From the NCBI GenBank assembly GCA_012269805.1, contig JAAXJP010000631.1, positions 1 through 5,431 of the forward strand: a stretch of 5,431 bases of DNA. Direction: 5' to 3'. Source of the DNA: Rubrivirga sp. (lineage in GTDB: Bacteria > Bacteroidota > Rhodothermia > Rhodothermales > Rubricoccaceae). Positions 1-5,300 of this stretch are shown piece after piece (within the stretch, counting starts at the first letter, position 1; every line of letters begins with the position of its first letter). Under the pieces are notes generated by a model. It worked only from the letters and a program-made list of their open reading frames with translations. It did no database searches and was not told the DNA's origin. Made by a program: the position numbers and the translations under genes.

Positions 1-614
1 CCCTCCCCCTGACCGCCTGCGGCGGCGACGGCGGCGGCGACTTCGACGGCGACGTCGAAGAGACCGGCGAGCCCGGCATGTTCGGGCGGATGCAGGAGAT
101 GCAGAACGCCGTCGAGCAAATGCAGGAGCAGGCCGAGCGCGCGCCGGCCGAGCCCGTCAACTTCCGGACGCTCCGCGAGTTGCTCCCCGAGGAGGCCGCG
201 GGCCTGCCCCAGTCGGAGGTCGAGGGCTCGACCGACGGCGCGATGGGCTTTTCCATCTCGCAGGTCGAGGCGACCTACGGCGAGGAGGGCGCCGAGTCCG
301 AGATCGACGTGAGCGTCATGGACTACGGCGCGATCCCGTCGATGGCCATGATGGGCCTCGGCTGGACGATGGCCGACATCGACCGCGAGTCGGGCTCGGC
401 GTACGAGCGGACGGTCACGTTCGGCGGCGAGCGCGGCTTCCGCAAGTACGACGCCGAGGGCCGCTCCGGCGAGTTCAGCCTCATCGTCGCCGACCGGTTC
501 GTGGTCCAGGTCGAGGGCTCGGGCGTCGAGGACGACGACCTCGAGGCGGCCCTCCGCGCCGTCGACCTCAGCGCCCTCGCCGACCTCCGCGACGAGGGGC
601 GCCCCGACGCCTAG
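1..614 (+). CDS. Lipoprotein of unknown function, 5' end cut by window edge
   Basis: The reading frame is open from base 3 to the TAG at 612-614, and its start codon lies to the left of the window. The first visible residues, LPLTAC, form a good lipobox (L-T-A-C) with the lipidated cysteine at codon 18-20. The ATG at 78 is therefore internal, not the start. The mature protein would be 198 residues. It begins with a Gly/Asp-rich linker (GGDGGGDFDGD), followed by a short Met/Gln/Glu-rich helix (about mature residues 23-41) and then a folded domain. That domain alternates strand-like segments (GAMGFSISQVEATYG, SEIDVSVMDYG, YERTVTFGGERGFRKYD, EFSLIVADRFVVQVEG) and ends in a helix (DDLEAALRAVDLSALADL). 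It resembles unnamed lipoproteins I recall from Bacteroidota. No enzyme motif is visible, so I give no function. It should be exported and membrane-anchored. A terminator follows at 638. Confidence 0.85.
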   Translation, partial: LPLTACGGDGGGDFDGDVEETGEPGMFGRMQEMQNAVEQMQEQAERAPAEPVNFRTLRELLPEEAAGLPQSEVEGSTDGAMGFSISQVEATYGEEGAESEIDVSVMDYGAIPSMAMMGLGWTMADIDRESGSAYERTVTFGGERGFRKYDAEGRSGEFSLIVADRFVVQVEGSGVEDDDLEAALRAVDLSALADLRDEGRPDA

Positions 615-637
615 ACCTCCTCCCCACCGGGCCCTCC

Positions 638-695
638 GCGCCCGCGCCCTCCGCGCGCCGATCCCCAGCGCGTCGATGGGTGCGGGCGCTTTTGT
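638..695 (+). terminator. Intrinsic terminator after the lipoprotein gene
   Basis: Bases 638-649 (GCGCCCGCGCCC) pair with 678-689 (GGGTGCGGGCGC) to give a 12-bp stem with one G-U wobble (646 with 681). The stem is followed directly by TTTTGT (690-695). The 28-base loop can itself fold through CGCGC (654-658) and GCGCG (668-672). It starts 23 bases after the stop codon of the lipoprotein gene and reads in the same direction. A long G+C stem followed by a T-run, rare in this sequence, is the classic form of a rho-independent terminator. It should separate the lipoprotein transcript from the two-gene unit that follows. Confidence 0.75.
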
Positions 696-787
696 ATGGA
701 GCCGCGGGCCCGGGTTCGAGCGCCCTTCGCCGGGCGGCGGAATCGGCGCGCACGGCGGGACGTATCCTCCAAAACGCCTCTGCCGCC
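696..787 (+). promoter_or_regulatory. Leader region expected to hold the promoter of the 788-2325 unit
   Basis: This stretch lies between the terminator and the ATG at 788, so a promoter for the downstream pair should fall here or overlap the terminator's T-run. The sequence is extremely G+C rich. The only A/T-richer part is TATCCTCCAAAA (763-774). TATCCT weakly resembles a -10 box, but there is no matching -35 box, and I see no clear Bacteroidota-type TTTG / TAnnTTTG pair. A small dyad, CGCCC (721-725) with GGGCG (732-736), is present. There is no Shine-Dalgarno sequence ahead of 788. The region is assigned by position, not by a recognised motif. Confidence 0.25.
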
Positions 788-1288
788 ATGCTCGACTCGC
801 TCCCCGACGCCGCCCGCGTCTGGCTCTTCCTCCTCGACCGCACGCTCGACGCCCCCGAGGCCGACGCCCTCCGCCGGTCGGTGGCCGCCTGGCTCCCGTC
901 GTGGACCAGCCACCAGCGCCCCGTTCAGGCCGAGGCCGCCGTGCTGGCCGGTCGCGCGCTCGCCGTCGGCGCCGTGATCTCGGAGGCCGACCTCAACGCC
1001 GGCGTCTCGGGCTGCGGGATCGACACGATGGAGCGGGCCGTCGCGTCGGCGCTCGACGCCCACGGCCTCGCGCTCGCCTCCCCCCTCGCGGTCACGTTCC
1101 GCGACGCCGACGGGGACTGGCAGAGCCTCCCACGCCCGGCCTTCCGCCGGCTGACGAAGAGCGGCGAGGCCGGGCCCGAGACCGTCGTGCTCGACGTGAC
1201 CGCCACGACGCTCGGCGACCTCCGGGCCCACGGCGCCGAGCGGCCGGCCGGCGAGACGTGGGCGGCGCGGGCGTTCGCGCTCGCGTAG
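788..1288 (+). CDS. Conserved Bacteroidota protein of unknown function (often mislabelled 'ABC transporter ATPase')
   Basis: This is a 166-residue soluble protein with no signal peptide or membrane segment. From memory it matches a family of about 160 residues that is widespread in Bacteroidota. Shared landmarks, in order, are LPDAARVW (5-12), an Asp-Arg pair (17-18), SWTSH (38-42, usually W-x-A-H-G), SGCGID (74-79, usually (A/S)-(T/S)-G-C-S-I-D), a V-x-F strand near AVTFRD, ETVVLDVTATT, and a C-terminal PAGETWAARAF, where relatives end in SWHSRF. Some databases call the family 'ABC transporter ATPase', but it has no Walker A, signature or Walker B motif, so that name should not be used. The start at 788 is preferred because MLDSLPDAARVW matches the family N-terminus. 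An ATG at 680 would add an untypical Arg/Ala-rich stretch that overlaps the terminator. The stop codon overlaps the next gene's GTG by one base. Function unknown. Confidence 0.85.
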   Translation: MLDSLPDAARVWLFLLDRTLDAPEADALRRSVAAWLPSWTSHQRPVQAEAAVLAGRALAVGAVISEADLNAGVSGCGIDTMERAVASALDAHGLALASPLAVTFRDADGDWQSLPRPAFRRLTKSGEAGPETVVLDVTATTLGDLRAHGAERPAGETWAARAFALA

Positions 1289-2325
1289 TGGCCTCGGACG
1301 CGCGCTCGCTGGGCTCGCGGCCGGGCACCGTCCGGGAGGTCCTGCTCGGGCTCGGCGCCGTGACCGTCCTGATCGGCGTCGGCACGGCGGGCTACATGCT
1401 CATCGAGGGCTGGGAGCCGATGGACGCGGTGTACATGGCGTTCATCTCGCTGAGCACGATCGGGTTCCAGGAGGTCAAGCCCCTGTCCGACGCCGGCCGC
1501 TGGTTCACGATGGCCTACGCCTCCGTCGGCATCGGTACGTTCGCGTTCATCGCCACCCGCGTCGTCCAGTTCCTCGTCACCCACGACGCCATCCGCCAGC
1601 GGGCCATGCAGCGCCGGATCGAACGGCTCTCCGACCACTACGTCATCGCCGGGTACGGCCGCATCGGGCACTGGATCGCCCGGGACCTCGTGGCCGCCGG
1701 CCGCGACGTCGTCGTCGTCGACCGGCGCGACGACCGGGCCGAGCAGCTCGCCGCCGCCGGCGTCCCGTACGTCCAGGCCGAGGCCGAGGAGGAGGCCACG
1801 CTCCGGGCGGCCGGGATCGAGCGGGCCGCCGGCCTCGTGCTCGTCCTCCCGCAGGACGCGTCGAACGTGTTCGTCGCCCTCACGGCCCGCGAGATCATGG
1901 ACGGCCGCGACCTGTTCATCGTGGCGCGGACGAACGAGCAGACGTCGATCAACAAGCTCCTCCGGGCCGGGGCCGACAAGGTCATCTCGCCGCTCGAGAT
2001 CGGCGCCGACCGGATCGCGCAGACGATCCTCCGCCCGCGCGTGGACCGGTTCATGGAGCAGGTCCTCGGCGTCGACGCGCTCGACTTCGACCTGGAGGAG
2101 GTGATCGTCGGCGCCGGGAGCCTCCTCGATGGCCGGTCGCTGGCCGAGGTCGACGTCCGGCGCCACTTCGACGCCGTCGTCGTCGGCGTGCTGCGGGCCG
2201 GGACCGGCGAGTGGCGGTTCAACCCGGACGCCGAGCTGGCGCTCGCGGCCGGCGACGCGCTCATCGTGCTGGCGACGGCTGAGCAGATCCGGACGATCCG
2301 CGCCGAGGCCGCCGGCCCGCGGTAG
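1288..2325 (+). CDS. Two-TM potassium channel with cytoplasmic RCK (TrkA-N/TrkA-C) domain
   Basis: This 345-residue protein has the layout of MthK-like channel subunits. TM1 is about residues 18-39, and the pore helix plus filter (AVYMAFISLSTIGFQEV) about 47-63. TM2 is about 72-97, followed by a charged linker. The RCK_N Rossmann domain starts at HYVIAGYGRIGHWIA (117-131, GxGxxG), with the nucleotide-binding acidic residue in VVVVDRR (Asp145). An RCK_C domain spans about 262-340. Four subunits should form an inner-membrane K+ channel gated by ligands bound to the RCK ring. The filter reads T-I-G-F-Q: the usual last glycine of TVGYG is Gln61. The start is GTG at 1288, sharing one base with the upstream stop (TAGTG). 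In-frame sequence further upstream is Arg/Pro-rich out-of-frame translation of the previous gene, and the next ATG lies inside TM1. No Shine-Dalgarno sequence is seen, consistent with coupled translation. Ion selectivity is not proven by sequence. Confidence 0.9.
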   Translation: MASDARSLGSRPGTVREVLLGLGAVTVLIGVGTAGYMLIEGWEPMDAVYMAFISLSTIGFQEVKPLSDAGRWFTMAYASVGIGTFAFIATRVVQFLVTHDAIRQRAMQRRIERLSDHYVIAGYGRIGHWIARDLVAAGRDVVVVDRRDDRAEQLAAAGVPYVQAEAEEEATLRAAGIERAAGLVLVLPQDASNVFVALTAREIMDGRDLFIVARTNEQTSINKLLRAGADKVISPLEIGADRIAQTILRPRVDRFMEQVLGVDALDFDLEEVIVGAGSLLDGRSLAEVDVRRHFDAVVVGVLRAGTGEWRFNPDAELALAAGDALIVLATAEQIRTIRAEAAGPR

Positions 2326-2326
2326 C

Positions 2327-2348
2327 CCCGCCTCGGCGCCGAGGCGGG
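2327..2348. terminator. Perfect 22-nt palindrome between convergent genes, possible bidirectional terminator
   Basis: Each 11-base half reads CCCGCCTCGGC and the reverse complement follows directly, so the 22 bases form a perfect inverted repeat centred between 2337 and 2338. In RNA it would give a hairpin of about 9 bp with a tight loop on either strand. It starts two bases after the channel gene's stop codon and lies 19 bases beyond the mlaD stop, where a shared terminator for both transcripts is expected. Neither side has a T-run (GCGGGGTCGG on the right, GGCTACCGC leaving on the - strand). It may therefore only pause RNA polymerase or block read-through with help from Rho. Palindromy is seen directly; the terminator role is inferred from position. 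Confidence 0.5.
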
Positions 2349-2367
2349 CGGGGTCGGCCGCCGTCGC

Positions 2368-3405
2368 TTAGAACACCCGGACGACGCCGTCGAGCTCGCG
2401 GAGGTAGCGGCCGGGCTCGGCCTGGAGGTCCTGGAGGATCTGCTGAAGCGCCGCCGCCGCCGCGTTCGCGTTGTAGTACAGCGACGGGTCGTTGAGGAGG
2501 AGCCCGAGCGTCCCGTCCGGCGAGTTCAGCGTCGAGTCGAGGTCGGCCGAGAGCGAGGCGAGGTTCTGGGTGAGCGCGCGGAGCTCGACGAGCTGCTCGT
2601 CGGCCCGGCGGAGCGCCGACGACAGGTTGTTGACGGCGGCCGTGACCGAGTCGGCGTTCGTCTCGGCGAGCGCGCGGACCGTCCCCGACGTCGCGACGAC
2701 GTCGTTGCCGACGACGACCGAGAGGTCCTCGACGTTGCGCCCGACGCGGTCCGAGACGGCCGAGGCGTTGGCGGCGGCGTCCTCGAGCGAGGCGAGCGTC
2801 CGGTCGATCCGGCCCTGCTCCTCGGTCACGAGCGTGACGGTCGCCTGGGTCAGGAAGCGGAGCTGGGCGAGGACGGCCTCGATGTCGCCGCCCGAGTTCT
2901 GGAGGATCTCGTCGAGCGTCGTGAACGTGTTGACGGCCCCGATGAGCGCCGTGTCGGCGCGGGCCGTGAGCGAGTTCGACTCGCCCGCGATAAGGTCGAA
3001 GATGTCGGGCGTGGAGACGGCCCGGAGCGTGTCGCCGGCCACGAGCGGGCGCCCGGCGTCGGCCCCGCTCGGCGGCGTGATCTCGACGGCCACCTCGCCC
3101 AGCGCGCTGATCCCCGACGTCTGGATCGTCGAGCCCCGCGGGATGTCGACGCCGCCGTCAATCCCCAGCGTCACGAACACCTCGCGCGCGTTCGGGCCGA
3201 GCCGGACCTCCTGCACGTCGCCCACGCGGACGCCGTTGAGCCGGACGATGGCCCCGGACGTCAGGCCCTGCGCGTCCTCGAACACGGCCACGACCTCGTA
3301 GCCGCCCCCGAAGAGCGACTGCCCGGACAGGAACCGGACGCCGAAGAAGATGACCACGGCCGACAGCAGGACCGCCAGGCCGACTTTGATCTCGTTGGTG
3401 AGCAT
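2368..3405 (-). CDS. mlaD: MlaD-like MCE-domain protein, substrate-binding subunit of phospholipid ABC transporter
   Basis: This 345-residue protein starts at the ATG at 3405 and stops at TAA (2370-2368). It has a short cytoplasmic N-terminus (MLTNEIKVG), one membrane helix (about 8-26) and an MCE domain (about 36-115). The domain contains the family's typical LNGVRVGDVQEV stretch (56-67) and GISALGEVAVEI near its end. A long, mostly helical, Ala/Leu-rich periplasmic segment follows (about 140-325). The C-terminus holds two features usual in Bacteroidota and proteobacterial MCE proteins: DGTLGLLLNDPSLYY (297-311) and a final LQAEPGRY segment. The protein should sit in the inner membrane and form a hexameric ring that passes lipid through a central pore. 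It is much longer than E. coli MlaD (about 183 residues), because of the helical extension. It is the last gene of the mlaE-mlaF-mlaD run, 85 bases after mlaF. No Shine-Dalgarno sequence precedes it. Confidence 0.92.
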   Translation of the reverse strand: MLTNEIKVGLAVLLSAVVIFFGVRFLSGQSLFGGGYEVVAVFEDAQGLTSGAIVRLNGVRVGDVQEVRLGPNAREVFVTLGIDGGVDIPRGSTIQTSGISALGEVAVEITPPSGADAGRPLVAGDTLRAVSTPDIFDLIAGESNSLTARADTALIGAVNTFTTLDEILQNSGGDIEAVLAQLRFLTQATVTLVTEEQGRIDRTLASLEDAAANASAVSDRVGRNVEDLSVVVGNDVVATSGTVRALAETNADSVTAAVNNLSSALRRADEQLVELRALTQNLASLSADLDSTLNSPDGTLGLLLNDPSLYYNANAAAAALQQILQDLQAEPGRYLRELDGVVRVF

Positions 3406-3490
3406 GGGCTGGGGAAAGAGTGAAGGGGGAAGAGTGAGGAGCAGAGCGGAGCGACGGGCCCTTCACCCATCACCCCCCACTCGTCACCCG
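3406..3490 (-). repeat. mlaF-mlaD spacer with GGGTGA-type repeats and a hairpin
   Basis: On the - strand the spacer reads from GGGTGACGAG through GGGTGATGGGTGAAGGG and ends in two similar pyrimidine-rich copies (CTCACTCTTCCCCC and TTCACTCTTTCCCC) just before the mlaD ATG. In the mla transcript, GGGTGAAGGG (3468-3459) can pair with CCCTTCACTC (3427-3418) over 10 bp including one G-U wobble, enclosing a 31-base loop. The low-complexity composition differs from the flanking genes. GGGTGACGAG also occurs just after the mlaE stop. It could set mlaD expression relative to mlaF or act as a processing site, but that is inferred; the repeats and pairing are read directly. Confidence 0.5.
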
Positions 3491-4246
3491 CTAGGCCGTC
3501 TCGGACGGCACGCCGATCTTGTACTCGTTGGCGCGGACGAAGGCCAGGAGCGTCTCGCTCTCGGCCCGGTGGAGGTCGTCGACGGTCCCGGTCCACGGGA
3601 TGGTCCCCTCGTGGACGAACGCGATCCGGTCGGCGATCGAGAGCACCGAGTGCATGTCGTGCGTGACGACGACGCTCGTCGTGCCCATCGTGGTGCCGAG
3701 GCGGTGGATGAGCTCGTCGATCGTGTTCGAGGTCTCCGGGTCGAGGCCCGAGGTCGGCTCGTCGTAGAGGATGTACTTGGGCTCGATGGCGATGGCGCGG
3801 GCGAGGGCCACGCGCTTCTGCTGGCCGCCCGAGAGCTCGGCCGGCTTCTTGGGGCCGGCGTCCGGCAGCTCGACGAGCTCGAGGCACTCGTCGGCCCGCT
3901 GGCGGATCTCGTTTGGCGTGAGGTCGGTGAACGTCCGGAGCGGGAACTCGACGTTGTCCCGGGCCGACATCGAGTCGAACAGGGCGCCGCCCTGGAACAG
4001 CACGCCGAACTTCCGCCGGACCTGCCGGAGCTCCGAGTACGTCAGTTCGTCGAGCGGCGCGCCGTCGACGATCACGCGGCCCGAGTCGGGCTCCAGCAAC
4101 CCCACGATGTGCCGCATGAGCACGCTCTTCCCGGAGCCCGACCGCCCGATCACGCACGTGACCTCGCCCTCCGGCACGTCGAGGTCGACGTTCCGCAGCA
4201 CGGCGTTGCCGCCGAAGCTCTTGGACAGGTCGCGGATCTGGATCAC
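3491..4246 (-). CDS. mlaF: MlaF-like ATPase of phospholipid ABC transporter
   Basis: This 251-residue ABC ATPase (from GTG 4246) drives the transporter with the MlaE permease on the cytoplasmic face. All catalytic elements are present: Walker A GRSGSGKS (34-41), Q-loop Gln85 in LFQGGALFDSM (as usual for the MlaF family), signature LSGGQQKR (138-145), Walker B YILYDE (158-163), D-loop SGLD (166-169) and H-loop His196 in VVTHD. The strand ahead of Walker A begins VIQIRDLSKSFGG, the usual family N-terminus, so GTG at 4246 is the likely start. An upstream ATG at 4291 would add 15 residues (MTRNALITLHPSPPL) encoded by the low-complexity spacer, without family support. No STAS (MlaB) domain or gene is attached. 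Stop is TAG at 3493-3491. It lies 52 bases after mlaE, in the same transcript. Confidence 0.93.
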   Translation of the reverse strand: MIQIRDLSKSFGGNAVLRNVDLDVPEGEVTCVIGRSGSGKSVLMRHIVGLLEPDSGRVIVDGAPLDELTYSELRQVRRKFGVLFQGGALFDSMSARDNVEFPLRTFTDLTPNEIRQRADECLELVELPDAGPKKPAELSGGQQKRVALARAIAIEPKYILYDEPTSGLDPETSNTIDELIHRLGTTMGTTSVVVTHDMHSVLSIADRIAFVHEGTIPWTGTVDDLHRAESETLLAFVRANEYKIGVPSETA

Positions 4247-4298
4247 GAGGGGCGGGGAGGGGTGGAGGGTGATGAGTGCGTTCCTCGTCACCCGTCAC
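4247..4298 (-). repeat. mlaE-mlaF spacer with GGGTGA-type repeat and inverted repeat
   Basis: Between the mlaE stop and the preferred mlaF GTG, the - strand runs GTGACGGGTGACGAG and then the near-inverse CTCATCACCC. The arms at 4267-4276 and 4284-4293 are complementary at 9 of 10 positions around a 7-base loop. On the + strand RNA the odd pair is a G-U wobble; on the mla transcript it is a C-A mismatch. The motif GGGTGACGAG is shared with the mlaF-mlaD spacer. If the longer ATG 4291 start were used, most of this spacer would be coding. I favour non-coding because the 15 residues it would encode look unlike any ATPase N-terminus. Confidence 0.45.
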
Positions 4299-5117
4299 TC
4301 ACAGGAGGAGGGCGGCGCAGGCGTAGTCGGCGAAGAGGACCCAGACGCAGCCGAGCACGGCCGCCCGCGTCGTCGCCTTCCCGACGCCCTCGGCCCCGCC
4401 CTCGGCGTTGTAGCCGGTGTAGCACGCGATGCTCGTGATGACGAACCCGAACACGAGCGACTTCACGAGGCCGAAAAACACGTCGTACGGGCGGAAGAAC
4501 AGGCGCGCGCCCTCCCAGTAGGTCTGGATCGTGAGCACGCCCGAGAGCTCGGCTACGACGCCGCCCATCACCATCCCGACCGTCGCGGCCACGACGTAGA
4601 GGACGGGGAACATGAGGACGCCCGCCAGCACGCGCGGGACGACGAGGAAGCTCCGGGAGTTGAGCCCCATCGCCTCGAGCGCGTCGATCTGCTCCTTGAC
4701 CCGCATCGTCCCCAGCTCCGCCGCGATCCGCGCGCCGACGCGGCCGCACAGGACGAACGCCGTGACGAGCGTGCCGAGCTCGAGCAGGATCGACTGCTCG
4801 GCGAACGTCCCGACGATCGAGAGCGGCAGGAGCGGGTTCTCGAGCTGGTAGATCGCCTGGACCACGACGACGCCGCCCGAGAACGCCGTCGCCAGCGACA
4901 CGATGGGGATCGAGTCGATGCCGACCTGGACCATCTGCGTGGCCAGGTTGCGGGCGTAGAGCGACGGCCGGAGGTCGCGGGGGAGGTTGAACGCCTCCGC
5001 CATGAGGAGGCAGTACGCCCCGAAGCCCTGGAGCAGCCCGCCGGGGATCCGCCAGAGGGGGGCGCACCCGGCGCGGACGCGCGCGGCGAGGGAGGCGTCG
5101 CTCGGGGGGACTTCCAT
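4299..5117 (-). CDS. mlaE: MlaE-like permease of phospholipid ABC transporter
   Basis: This 272-residue integral membrane protein is the permease through which MlaD-bound lipid crosses the inner membrane. It begins with an amphipathic segment (about 20-50), followed by membrane helices at about 68-90, 112-135, 157-190, 215-235 and 250-272. The diagnostic permease signature is intact: GARIAAELGTMRVKEQIDAL (128-147) followed by EAMGLNSRSFLVVPRVLA, where EQIDALEAMG couples to the ATPase. The typical YTGYNAEGGAEGVGKATTRA segment precedes the last helix. The length is close to other MlaE proteins (about 260). ATG at 5117 is the most upstream reasonable start and gives a normal N-terminus. Stop is TGA at 4301-4299. 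It is the first gene of the mlaE-mlaF-mlaD operon and is divergent from radA. No Shine-Dalgarno sequence is seen. Confidence 0.93.
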   Translation of the reverse strand: MEVPPSDASLAARVRAGCAPLWRIPGGLLQGFGAYCLLMAEAFNLPRDLRPSLYARNLATQMVQVGIDSIPIVSLATAFSGGVVVVQAIYQLENPLLPLSIVGTFAEQSILLELGTLVTAFVLCGRVGARIAAELGTMRVKEQIDALEAMGLNSRSFLVVPRVLAGVLMFPVLYVVAATVGMVMGGVVAELSGVLTIQTYWEGARLFFRPYDVFFGLVKSLVFGFVITSIACYTGYNAEGGAEGVGKATTRAAVLGCVWVLFADYACAALLL

Positions 5118-5300
5118 GTGACGGACGGGTGGCAGCGGCCGGGGCGATCTTCCGGGTCCGGCCGGCGGCAGAACCTCCGAGGCTCCGCCTCGGGCAAGCT
5201 ACGGGCCTCCCCGGACGCCGACCGACTGCCCACCGTTTCTCCACGGCGCGACCGCCGAGGCGGACGCCCCCGCTCTTCCCACCCCACGCGCTCCCGACCC
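5118..5300. promoter_or_regulatory. Divergent intergenic region between mlaE (-) and radA (+)
   Basis: This 183-base region must carry the promoters of both the mla operon and radA, because the genes point away from each other. It contains a perfect 7-bp inverted repeat, CCGAGGC TCC GCCTCGG (5177-5193). Directly beside it, on the - strand, TAGCTTG (5201-5195) weakly resembles the Bacteroidota -7 box (TAnnTTTG), in the right direction for mlaE. I could not find a matching -33 TTTG. A second, smaller dyad, CCGCC GA GGCGG, lies at 5252-5263. No radA promoter motif is recognisable. The regulatory role rests on gene orientation; the boxes are weak. Confidence 0.45.

Noticed and set aside
78..80. 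ATG 78 as the start of the first gene.
   Set aside because: The frame is open upstream to the window edge and carries a lipobox cysteine at 18-20, so the real start lies outside the window.
676..1287. An open + strand frame that continues into the channel gene and would extend it by about 200 residues from ATG 676.
   Set aside because: The added part is Arg/Pro/Gly-rich with no domain and is the out-of-frame reading of the well-supported gene at 788-1288. The ATG lies in the terminator loop region. The channel itself is complete from GTG 1288.
925..2166. A long - strand open frame (413 residues) opposite the unknown gene and the channel.
   Set aside because: It is Asp/Gly/Val/Arg-rich with no motif and mirrors two good genes. 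Long antisense frames are expected at this G+C content.
2492..3301. A 269-residue + strand open frame opposite mlaD.
   Set aside because: It is Ser/Ala/Thr-rich with no recognisable domain, and mlaD on the other strand has clear MCE features.
3261..4298. A 345-residue - strand frame overlapping mlaF and mlaD.
   Set aside because: It is Arg/Pro-rich and is the shifted reading of mlaF; none of the ABC motifs occurs in this frame.
3350..4438. A 362-residue + strand frame opposite mlaF.
   Set aside because: The composition is antisense-like (Asp/Arg/Val/Leu) without motifs; mlaF explains the region fully.
5252..5263. CCGCC GA GGCGG dyad near radA as an operator.
   Set aside because: Arms of five G/C bases are common by chance here, and the GCCGAGGC core is frequent in coding DNA of this window (Ala-Glu-Ala codons).
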